Of a stretch of DNA of 16,111 bases, positions 6,838 through 14,300 are shown one piece after another. Source of the DNA: an uncultured Haemophilus sp. (lineage in GTDB: Bacteria > Pseudomonadota > Gammaproteobacteria > Enterobacterales > Pasteurellaceae); assembly GCA_905205995.1 (NCBI GenBank), contig CAJLFU010000038.1, forward strand, positions 1-16,111, given 5' to 3'. Each line of letters opens with the position of its first letter. Position 1 is the stretch's first letter. The position numbers and the translations under genes are program-made. The notes below the pieces were generated by a model, which ran no database searches, was not told where the DNA came from, and saw nothing but the letters and a program-made list of their open reading frames with translations.

Positions 6838-6875
6838 TTCGTGTTTTTATCAAATGCGCATTTAACATTGAGAAT

Positions 6876-6888
6876 GGAGTAAATTATT
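6876..6888 (+). promoter_or_regulatory. Ribosome-binding site and AUU initiation region of pcnB
   Basis: GGAG at 6876-6879 is followed by TAA, ATT (6883) and ATT (6886), both in the pcnB frame. The G of the site also ends an ATG (6874-6876) that opens a unit of ATG-GAG-TAA in the same frame. It decides the start because no standard start codon exists in the next 79 codons. Confidence 0.6.
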
Positions 6889-8382
6889 CTTACTTATATA
6901 AAAAATTTATTTGGTAAAAAAACTAAAAAAGAAACTGAAACCAATATAAATTCGTCTACCAAAAAGACGGCGCCAAAAACCGAAAAACCGAACATTTCAA
7001 AAACAGAGCGTTCACAACCCAAGATCGCCCCGTCCTCTTCTCACCACAAAAAAACGAACACCCAAGCGCATCGTTACGACAAACATATCGTTAAAGCCTC
7101 TCATTTTGGTATTACCCCACGTATGTTTAGCCGTAATGCCATTACCGTGGTAGAAAAATTGCAACGTCAAGGTTATGACGCTTATATCGTTGGGGGCTGT
7201 TTACGTGATTTATTATTAGGTAAACATCCAAAAGATTTTGATGTGGCAACGAATGCACGTCCCGACCAAATTCAAGCGGTATTTCAACGTCAATGCCGTT
7301 TAGTTGGTCGTCGTTTCCGTCTTGCGCACATTATGTTTGGTCGCGATGTGATCGAAGTGGCCACATTCCGTGCTAGCCATTCGGATGCGCGCAGCGAAAG
7401 TCAAGCGAAACAAAGTGATGAAGGGATGTTATTACGTGATAACGTGTATGGCACCATTGAACAAGATGCAGAGCGTCGTGACTTTACCGTAAACGCCCTT
7501 TACTACGATCCGCAAGATAATACGTTGCGTGATTATTTCAACGGAATTGATGACCTGAAAAACGGAAAATTACGTCTGATTGGCGATCCCGTTACCCGTT
7601 ATCAAGAAGATCCTGTGCGTATGCTACGCTCTGTGCGCTTTATGGCGAAATTGGATATGTTCTTGGAAAAACCAAGTGAACAGCCAATTCGTGAGCTTGC
7701 ACCATTGCTGAAAAATATTCCACCCGCGCGTTTATTCGATGAGAGCTTAAAGTTATTGCAGTCTGGTAATGGCGTAAAAACCTATAAATTACTGCGACAA
7801 TACGGCTTATTTGAACAGCTTTTCCCAAGCTTAACGCCTTATTTCACCGAAAAAGAAGACAGCCTTGCGGAACGCATGATTTTAACTTCGTTAAATTCAA
7901 CTGATGAACGTATTGCCGATAAATTACGCATTAATCCAGCCTTCTTATTTGCGGCATTCTTCTGGTATCCATTGCGTGAAAAAGTGGATGTACTAAAAAA
8001 TGAAGGTGGCTTAAACAATCACGATGCCTATGCCCTTGCGGCAAATGAAGTGCTTGATCAATTATGCAGATCATTAGCTGCACCTCGCCGTCATACATCC
8101 GTCATTCGTGATATTTGGATGTTGCAATTACAACTGCTTAAACGCACAGGTTCTCACCCTGCTCGCACAATGGAACATCAAAAATTCCGTGCGGCCTTTG
8201 ATTTATTGGCGATGCGTGCTGAAGTAGAAGGTAGCGAAACCGTTGAACTCGCAAAATGGTGGCACGAGTACCAACTTAGCAATCAAGAACAACGTCGTCA
8301 ACTGGTTCAAGAGCAACAAAAATTGCATCCTGCACCGAAGAAAAAATATTACCGCAGACGTAAACCTAAGGCGGCTAACTAA
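6886..8382 (+). CDS. pcnB: Poly(A) polymerase I, probable AUU start
   Basis: PcnB adds 3' poly(A) tails to RNA and so speeds decay of mRNA fragments and antisense RNAs. The first ATG (7123) lies inside the conserved segment: the frame upstream reads HFGITPRMFSRNAITVVEKL, the counterpart of E. coli HAISRKDISENALKVM. From the stop at 6880-6882 to that ATG the frame is open but holds no ATG, GTG or TTG. GGAG (6876-6879) is 6 bases before ATT at 6886, so I take this AUU as start (498 residues); ATT at 6883 is the alternative. E. coli pcnB is also known to use AUU. The nucleotidyltransferase core shows GG..RD (residues 103-108) and DFD (117-119); the extra N-terminus is Lys/Thr/Ser-rich and the C-terminus is basic (KKKYYRRRKPK), as expected for RNA binding. 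folK overlaps its stop by one base. Confidence 0.9.
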   Translation: MLTYIKNLFGKKTKKETETNINSSTKKTAPKTEKPNISKTERSQPKIAPSSSHHKKTNTQAHRYDKHIVKASHFGITPRMFSRNAITVVEKLQRQGYDAYIVGGCLRDLLLGKHPKDFDVATNARPDQIQAVFQRQCRLVGRRFRLAHIMFGRDVIEVATFRASHSDARSESQAKQSDEGMLLRDNVYGTIEQDAERRDFTVNALYYDPQDNTLRDYFNGIDDLKNGKLRLIGDPVTRYQEDPVRMLRSVRFMAKLDMFLEKPSEQPIRELAPLLKNIPPARLFDESLKLLQSGNGVKTYKLLRQYGLFEQLFPSLTPYFTEKEDSLAERMILTSLNSTDERIADKLRINPAFLFAAFFWYPLREKVDVLKNEGGLNNHDAYALAANEVLDQLCRSLAAPRRHTSVIRDIWMLQLQLLKRTGSHPARTMEHQKFRAAFDLLAMRAEVEGSETVELAKWWHEYQLSNQEQRRQLVQEQQKLHPAPKKKYYRRRKPKAAN

Positions 8383-8885
8383 TGGTTCAAGTGTATATCG
8401 CCCTTGGCAGCAATTTAAATACGCCGACAGAACAATTAAATTCGGCATTAGAGGCAATTTCTGCGCTACCTAATACCGAATTAAAATCGGTCAGCGGATT
8501 TTATCAAAGCAAACCATTAGGCCCGCAAGATCAACCGGATTATGTGAACGCAGTGGCAATGATCGAAACTACTCGCCCACCTTTAGCTTTGCTCGATGAA
8601 TTGCAACGTATCGAAAATGAACAAGGTCGCGTGCGTTTACGTCGTTGGGGTGAGCGTACACTGGATTTGGATATTTTGCTTTATGGTGATCAAATCATTC
8701 AAAATGAACGCTTAACGGTTCCTCATTACGATATGAAAAACCGCGAATTCGTGATTGTACCGCTTAATGATATCGCACAAGATTTAGTTTTACCGGAAGG
8801 CGAAAAAGTCGCAGATTTGGTGAAAGCGTTTGAAAATCATCAAATGCATAAAATCAAAAACAGCGAGAAAATTGACCGCACTTAA
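8382..8885 (+). CDS. folK: 2-amino-4-hydroxy-6-hydroxymethyldihydropteridine pyrophosphokinase
   Basis: FolK (HPPK) transfers pyrophosphate from ATP to 6-hydroxymethyl-dihydropterin in folate synthesis. Its 167 residues begin VQVYIALGSNLN. PLGPQDQPDYVNAV (residues 45-58) is the pterin/ATP loop, and RWGERTLDLDILLYG (88-102) carries the two Mg-binding aspartates D95 and D97, the same numbers as in E. coli. It is about 8 residues longer than E. coli HPPK; the extra tail NSEKIDRT ends in codons supplied by an uptake sequence. Its ATG shares one base with the pcnB stop (TAATG), so the two are translationally coupled, as in other gamma-proteobacteria. A strong terminator follows 10 bases after the stop. 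Confidence 0.97.
   Translation: MVQVYIALGSNLNTPTEQLNSALEAISALPNTELKSVSGFYQSKPLGPQDQPDYVNAVAMIETTRPPLALLDELQRIENEQGRVRLRRWGERTLDLDILLYGDQIIQNERLTVPHYDMKNREFVIVPLNDIAQDLVLPEGEKVADLVKAFENHQMHKIKNSEKIDRT
8875..8883 (-). repeat. DNA uptake signal sequence overlapping the end of folK
   Basis: ACCGCACTT, within ATTGACCGCACTT, supplies the last codons of folK (Asp-Arg-Thr) and runs into its TAA stop. It is an exact 9-mer with good flanks. Confidence 0.92.
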
Positions 8886-8893
8886 CTCAAAAT

Positions 8894-8930
8894 AAAAGGG
8901 CTGATAGTGAATATCAGCCCTTCTTTTTTA
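8894..8930. terminator. Bidirectional terminator between folK and dcuC
   Basis: AAGGGCTGATA (8896-8906) pairs perfectly with TATCAGCCCTT (8912-8922) around GTGAA. Rightward it is followed by CTTTTTTA, leftward by TTTATTTTGAG, so it can end both the dksA-side transcript and the convergent dcuC transcript. Confidence 0.92.
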
Positions 8931-8939
8931 CCTATCAAA

Positions 8940-10298
8940 TTAAGCGGCAACGGAAACAAAGATTTCTGTGCCGATAATCACACAAATAAAACCAACCAAC
9001 ATTGGGACAGACATACGTTTTACGATTTCAAATGGTGAGATTTTGCCCATACCTGACACAGCCACAACCACACCAGAAACTGGTGATAAACCACGACCTA
9101 AGTTAGAGGCTTGTAACATTGGAATGGTTAAGAACGCTGGGTTAACGCCCATTTGAGTGGCTAATTTTGGAATTAACTCTGCAAAAGCATAGAACGCCGC
9201 GTTACCTGAACCTGTCGCCATGGTGGCTAAAATGGTAATCACCGCAAGCACTAACATCATAAAGAACGCTGAACCGCCGAAGGATTGAGCAGAGTCGATT
9301 AAATTAGTGATAAAGCCGATTGTACTTAAACTTTGCGCAAATACACCCGCTGCCACTAAAAGCATCACCACGCCCGCAAAGGCATCTGCCATACCGCGAT
9401 ATGCCACCACGAGGTTATCAAAGGTTTGTTTGGCGTTGAAGCTACGTAAGAAATCCACTATGGCAGTAATGATAAAGCAAAGCACCATCACAGTGACGAT
9501 ATGTAAATTTGGTAAGCCCCATTTACCATCAAAAATCAACACGCCAATAATGGGTAATAATGGCAAAATCGCGTAGTAGTTTGGTGCTGTGGTTTTAATT
9601 TCATCTGCATTAATGCGTTCTACTTGCACACCTTCTTTTTTATCTAAATAACGCTGCCAGAAGAAGTGTGCCACAGCAATCCCTAAAATCGCAAAAATCG
9701 AAACCGGCAATGCGGTGCCAAAGGCAAACTCACCTAAAGGAATTTTTGAAATCTCAGCAGAAAGCACCACGTCGCCTGATGTTGGGGAAAGGATAATGGA
9801 AATTGGTGATGCACAAATTGCTGCCGCAGCCCCACGTGAAATCCCCACGTTGACCATCACAGGGAATAATGTCGCCATTAATAACACGCCCAAGCCTGTT
9901 GCAGATGACACAGCAAAAGACATCAAACATGCAAGGAAGTAAGCAAACACCATTAAAATATAAGGTGAACGGATATTTTTCAGTGGTTTTGACACCAATT
10001 TCACCACCACATCGTTCGCACCAAGATGGGTCATGTACACAGAGAAGCCACATAACACCATAATCATCAAGCCTAAGCCGCCGCCACGATTACCGAGTAG
10101 ATATTTCACATATTCTAAAATATCAAAATAGGTGGAACCGGTGCTTTTCACGCCATCCGGTAAAATCGAATGTCCCATCAGTACTGAAATGAATAACAAG
10201 ACCAAGCCACCGAACATCAACACGCCAGTCGCTGAATAGCCTTTCACGATATAATATGCCACCAAAACAATGGCAATCAAACCTATAATCAGATCCAT
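8940..10298 (-). CDS. dcuC: Anaerobic C4-dicarboxylate transporter DcuC
   Basis: DcuC exchanges or exports C4-dicarboxylates, mainly succinate efflux in fermentation. The 452-residue protein (E. coli 461) is almost wholly hydrophobic, with about 12 membrane segments. Family segments are well kept: KGYSATGVL (19-27), CGFSVYMTHLGANDVVVKL (83-101), SSATGLGVLLMATLFPVMVN (131-150), ASPISIILSPTSGDVVLSAE (163-182), HFFWQRYLDKKE (211-222), and near the C-terminus LQASNLGRGLSPVSGVVVA. AGAGG lies 6 bases before the ATG. The gene is convergent with folK across a shared terminator. Upstream there is a sigma70 promoter with a CRP/FNR-like box at class I distance, which fits anaerobic and catabolite control. 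It is not intimately linked to its neighbours. Confidence 0.95.
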   Translation of the reverse strand: MDLIIGLIAIVLVAYYIVKGYSATGVLMFGGLVLLFISVLMGHSILPDGVKSTGSTYFDILEYVKYLLGNRGGGLGLMIMVLCGFSVYMTHLGANDVVVKLVSKPLKNIRSPYILMVFAYFLACLMSFAVSSATGLGVLLMATLFPVMVNVGISRGAAAAICASPISIILSPTSGDVVLSAEISKIPLGEFAFGTALPVSIFAILGIAVAHFFWQRYLDKKEGVQVERINADEIKTTAPNYYAILPLLPIIGVLIFDGKWGLPNLHIVTVMVLCFIITAIVDFLRSFNAKQTFDNLVVAYRGMADAFAGVVMLLVAAGVFAQSLSTIGFITNLIDSAQSFGGSAFFMMLVLAVITILATMATGSGNAAFYAFAELIPKLATQMGVNPAFLTIPMLQASNLGRGLSPVSGVVVAVSGMGKISPFEIVKRMSVPMLVGFICVIIGTEIFVSVAA

Positions 10299-10331
10299 AA
10301 TTTACCTCTTTATTAAAATAATAATATCAGC

Positions 10332-10360
10332 AAGATAGCGATTGAATTGACAGTTGTAAA
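10332..10360 (-). promoter_or_regulatory. Predicted dcuC promoter
   Basis: On the minus strand TTTACA (10355-10360, 5 of 6) is followed after 17 bases by TATCTT (10332-10337, 4 of 6), giving a start near 10325 and a leader of about 27 bases before the dcuC ATG. Confidence 0.55.
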
Positions 10361-10377
10361 TCAGTTCAATACGAAAA

Positions 10378-10393
10378 TTTGAGGTAGATCACA
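10378..10393. promoter_or_regulatory. CRP/FNR-like operator upstream of dcuC
   Basis: TTTGA-N6-TCACA matches the CRP core TGTGA-N6-TCACA at 9 of 10 bases. Shifted by one base, TTGAG-N4-ATCAC matches the FNR core TTGAT-N4-ATCAA at 8 of 10. The centre (10385.5) is about 60.5 bases upstream of the predicted start, the class I activator position. E. coli dcuC is known to be FNR-activated; which regulator acts here cannot be told from sequence. Confidence 0.55.
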
Positions 10394-10463
10394 AAAAGAG
10401 TTTTGGAGAGAACGTGCGGTTGGTTTTGGAGGTGTTTTAAACCTAAAAAATTAATAACGTTTC

Positions 10464-10504
10464 AAAAGAAAAATGATAGCGTAAGAACGACCTTACGCTA
10501 TCAT
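10464..10504 (-). terminator. Strong leftward terminator upstream of dcuC
   Basis: ATGATAGCGTAAG (10473-10485) and CTTACGCTATCAT (10492-10504) form a perfect 13-bp stem with a 6-base loop. Read leftward the stem is followed by TTTTCTTTTG. Read rightward the tail is AATAAAGAGG, so it works only on the minus strand. It would end a transcript coming from the MORN-type gene, about 200 bases after that gene's stop. Confidence 0.82.
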
Positions 10505-10704
10505 AATAAAGAGGAAAATCACGATTATGAGTTTTATTTAGCGCGATTAACAGTTCGAACACACAAAGACGCAGGTCAAACACCCACAAACCAATGTCAT
10601 CTGCGAGCGTTTTCACAAAACGATTTTGCAAGAGTTTTATTAGGTTACTTTTAGAATGAGTTTTTAAACGGGAGACTGTCAGATTGGGTTTGATCTTCTA
10701 CACA
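10505..10704 (-). other. Unassigned 200-base stretch, possible long 3' UTR or small RNA
   Basis: No gene is recognised between the stop of the MORN-type gene and the leftward terminator. Short open frames on both strands here have no convincing ribosome site, family resemblance or normal composition. It contains a CRP-like box (10602-10617) and a short hairpin CGTTTT-CAC-AAAACG (10608-10622). Because a strong leftward terminator closes it, RNA probably covers it on the minus strand, either as a 3' UTR or as a separate small RNA. The remainder of the 406-base gap (10299-10472) holds the dcuC control region. Confidence 0.4.
10602..10617. promoter_or_regulatory. CRP-like box in the unassigned stretch
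   Basis: TGCGA-N6-TCACA matches the CRP core at 9 of 10 bases; one half is of the CRP-S (TGCGA) type. No promoter at a suitable distance was found on either strand, so it may be chance. Confidence 0.25.
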
Positions 10705-11229
10705 TTATTCTGTTTGTTCTTTGACTTTTTTGCCGTTATTCCATTCGATTACGCGGTAAGGGGTCGCAACACCATTTTCATTCCGGAAAAACACTTCCTG
10801 GCCGTGTTTTACTTTACCGTTCATTTCTTGCATATGTACTTCTAGGCCATTTTTATATTGCCAAATGACAACTAACTTACCACTTTCATCGTATTCGTGG
10901 GAAAAGCCATCTGCTAAGTTATTTTTATAGTCAATAGCCGCTTTTACTTTACCATTTTCCCAGTAGTGCATAATTTTGCCATGTATTTCACCTTGATTAT
11001 TATAGCGCATCGTACTTTTTAGTTTGCCGCTCGGATAGTAAACCGGTGATTCACCAATGACTCTGCCATTTGGACCAATAGTGAATACATTTTTAACCAC
11101 ATTTGAACCGTCATGATAAGTGACACAACGTTGGTTGCCATTGTTATCAAATGTGCATTCGCCTGTTGGATCAAAAGCATAAACATTTCCAGCAATCGTT
11201 GCTAATGAAATTAACCACCATTTTTTCAT
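10705..11229 (-). CDS. Exported MORN/YwqK-type repeat protein of unknown role
   Basis: The 174-residue product starts with a Sec signal peptide, MKKWWLISLATIAGNVYA, with probable cleavage after A18. The mature part has two cysteines (C25, C35) close enough for a disulfide, then about four tandem MORN-type units of some 22-25 residues built on Y-x-N/S-G-K/E (YYPSGKLK about 64-71, HYWENGKVK 88-96, HEYDESGKL 111-119, QYKNG 124-128). The C-terminus is charged. Such proteins are often labelled 'toxin-antitoxin system YwqK family antitoxin', but no partner gene is near and the signal peptide argues for a periplasmic or envelope role. AAGGAAAA precedes the ATG. It has its own extended -10 promoter, after hrpA. 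Function unknown. Confidence 0.8.
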   Translation of the reverse strand: MKKWWLISLATIAGNVYAFDPTGECTFDNNGNQRCVTYHDGSNVVKNVFTIGPNGRVIGESPVYYPSGKLKSTMRYNNQGEIHGKIMHYWENGKVKAAIDYKNNLADGFSHEYDESGKLVVIWQYKNGLEVHMQEMNGKVKHGQEVFFRNENGVATPYRVIEWNNGKKVKEQTE

Positions 11230-11267
11230 AAACTTTTCCTTTTAATAGAGAGAAATGAATTATCTCA

Positions 11268-11276
11268 ATTCTAGCA
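11268..11276 (-). promoter_or_regulatory. Extended -10 promoter of the MORN-type gene
   Basis: On the minus strand TGC precedes TAGAAT (11268-11273), a 5 of 6 -10 with the TGn extension, predicting a start near 11261, about 32 bases before the ATG. No good -35 is seen, as is usual for extended -10 promoters. Confidence 0.55.
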
Positions 11277-11335
11277 TAGTTTTCTAAAAGTTGAGTGAAT
11301 TTCTATAGTATGTTGAGGTGACTTTTTATTGTTGC

Positions 11336-14300
11336 CTATTTTATGTCAGCAATAGTATTCAAAACCCGCTTATCAGACACCTGATACTTCGTGCCTAACT
11401 GCTGAGCAAATAAACTCACACGCAATTCCTCAATCATATAACGAATTTCTACCACTTCATCAGAAATAGGTTTAGATTTTGGCAGTTTAGCGAGCAATTG
11501 TTGGTAAGCCTGTTGCACTTGTTCCACGCGTAGCATCGCCGCACGATCTCGATTTACATCTTGAGCCAGTTTATCAATGCGTTTATCAACGGCTTGCAGA
11601 TAGCGCTGTAAATCAGGTAAGCGATCATAACCGCTCTTTTGCACAAAGCCTGGATAAATCAGTCCGCTTAATTGCGCTTTAATATCGGAAAAGGCAAAGG
11701 CCATAGTAAAATCCATTTTGCCTTTTAAACGTTGGTTTAAGGCGTGATTGAGAGAAAGGATTTGTTCCACTTTCTGTGCAATATCCACGGTCACTTCGTT
11801 AAGGTTTTCTCGAACAAAATCACGCAATTTTTCAAAGCCTGCTTCATCCCAAACAAAACCGCCAAAATCGGCAATCAGTTTATCCACGGCACAAGCGATA
11901 CAGTCATCAATCAAATCCAACACACGACCAAACGGAGTAAAATACAGACCCAATTTAGCCTTATTCGGTAATTTTTCATGCAAATATTTAATCGGTGACG
12001 GTACATTGAGTAACAACAAACGACGCAAACCTTGTTGCATTGCCACTGCTTGCTCAAACTCTGTTTCAAACAGTTTGATACCTACCGCATCTTTTTCATC
12101 CACAAGGGCTGGAAAAGCTTTGACGCTGAAACCACGTTGTTTTTGTTCGTAACATTGTGGTAAATCTGCAAAACTCCAAATATGCAGCCCGCTTTGTTCA
12201 ATGCCATCATCTGCCACAGCAGAAATACTTTCCTGTACACGATCTTTTAAGTTGAATTTCAGCTCATCCAAATTCATGGATTCGGCGATTTTCTTGCCAT
12301 TTTCATCTACTACACGGAACGTCATTTTCAAATGGCTTGGGATTTGTTCCCAATTCCAATGTTCCGCTTCTACGGTAACGCCCGTCATACGACGCAATTC
12401 ATAAATCAGCGTATCTAATAACGGTTTTTCTAACGGCACGGCTCGACTTAAAAAAGCTTGGGCATAATTAGGTGCAGGCACGAAATTACGACGATAAGAT
12501 TTCGGCAGCGATTTGATCAGCGCAATCACCAATTCTTCACGCAAGCCTGGAATTTGCCAGTCAAAACCTGTCATTTCCACTTGGTTGAGCAATGGCAACG
12601 GAATATGCACTGTCACCCCGTCCGCATCAGTACCCGGTTCAAATTGATACGTCAGTTTAAGTTTTAAATTACCTTGATGCCAGAAATTCGGGAAATCCAG
12701 CTTGCTCACTTGTTCCGCATCATCATTAATCAAGAATGAACGTTCAAAATTAAGCAATTCAGGATCTTTTTGCTGTGCCTTTTTCCACCACGTATCAAAA
12801 TGTTTTTGAGAGACTACTTCTGTGCCAATACGCTGATCGTAAAATTCAAAAAGCGTACGATCATCCACCAAAATATCGCGGCGGCGGCTTTTGTGTTCCA
12901 ACTCTTCTACTTCTCGAACGAGTCGTTGATTTTCTTTGAAGAATTTATGTTTGGTATTCCAATCCCCTTCCACTAAGGCAGATTGAATAAAGATCTCACG
13001 ACTTACCGTTGGATCAATAGCACCGTAATTCACGGGCCGTGCAGCTACAATCGGCACACCGTAAAGCGTGACTTTTTCATCTGCAATCACGGCGCCACGG
13101 GATTTTGACCAACGAGGTTCTGAATAGGATTTTTTGATTAGATGCTCGGCAAGTGGCTCGATCCATTCCGGCTCGATTTCCGCCACCATACGCCCCCAAA
13201 GTTTGGAGGTTTCCACTAACTCTGCCGCCATCACCCATTTCGGTTGTTTTTTGAAAAGCACAGAATTGGGGAAAATTGCAAAATGGGCATTACGTGCGCC
13301 AAGATATTGTTGTTTCTCCGCTTCTTTTAAACCGATATGAGAAAGCAAACCGCTTAAAAGTGCGGTATGAATTTGCTGATATTCTGCTTTTTCGGAATTA
13401 ATCGGCAAGCCCATTTCACGCACGGTTAAACGAATTTGATGATAAATATCTTGCCATTCGCGAATACGTAAATAATTTAAGAAATCCTTTTGGCATTGGC
13501 GACGGAATTGGTTTTTACTCAATTCTTTTTGTTGTTCTTGTAGATAACGCCAAAGATTGAGGAAAGCCAAGAAATCTGATTTTTTATCCGCAAAACGACG
13601 ATGTTTTTCATCGGAAGCTTGCTGTTTTTCTTGTGGTCGCTCACGCGGATCTTGAATGGATAACGCGGCAACAATAATCATCACTTCATGTAACGCACCT
13701 TGTGAGACAGCACTCAGCAACATCTTCGCTAAACGTGGATCCACAGGGAGTTGAGCTAATTGACGACCTGCAGCCGTTAATTGACGTTTCTCACCTGATT
13801 TGGTGCGAACCATTTCAAACGCACCCAATTCTTCCAACAGTTTTATACCATCTTGAATATGGCGTTTATCTGGTGCATCAACAAACGGGAAAGCTTCAAT
13901 ATCATCCAAGCCCAATGCTGTCATTTGCAAAATAACAGAGGCTAAATTGGTGCGTAGAATTTCAGGATCGGTAAATTCAGGACGAGAATTAAAATCCTCT
14001 TCCGAATATAAACGAATACAAATCCCTTCACTTACACGACCACAACGACCTTTACGCTGATTAGCAGAGGCCTGTGAGATAGGTTCAATCGGTAAACGTT
14101 GTACTTTGGTGCGATAACTATAACGGGAAATACGCGCTGTACCTGGGTCAATCACATATTTAATGCCTGGCACGGTCAATGAGGTTTCTGCAACGTTGGT
14201 CGCCAACACAATACGATTTAATCCGCTTGGATGGAAAATTTTATTTTGTTCTTGCGCAGACAAGCGTGCAAAGAGCGGTAGAATTTCCGTGTGTTTTAGA

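Larger units (their letters stand above)
6810..6848 (+). terminator. dksA terminator formed by two inverted uptake sequences
   Basis: AAAAGTGCGGT (6810-6820) and ACCGCACTTTT (6829-6839) form a perfect 11-bp stem with an 8-base loop, followed by CGTGTTTTTAT. Paired uptake sequences are a known form of Rho-independent terminator in Haemophilus. The T-run is slightly interrupted, so some readthrough into pcnB is possible. Confidence 0.85.

Noticed and set aside
7123..8382. pcnB beginning at the first ATG (419 aa)
   Set aside because: This cuts through the conserved HxITPR/HAISR segment, and no clear ribosome site precedes the ATG; the open frame upstream is coherent protein.
10413..10421. Uptake-like CGTGCGGT near the dcuC operator, and ATGCGGTCA near 5957
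   Set aside because: Both miss the exact 9-mer (AACGTGCGG and AAATGCGGT), so they are treated as degenerate or chance.
10443..10631. Leftward 62-codon open frame (MQNRFVKTLADDIGLW...)
   Set aside because: It has a weak ribosome site and runs through the terminator hairpin; no known family. A broken or foreign remnant cannot be excluded, so the stretch is listed as unassigned.
10403..10654. Rightward 83-codon open frame in the dcuC upstream gap
   Set aside because: It overlies the terminator stem, its composition is unlike a Haemophilus protein (MERTCGWFWRCFKPKK), no family is recognised, and it runs against the apparent direction of transcription.
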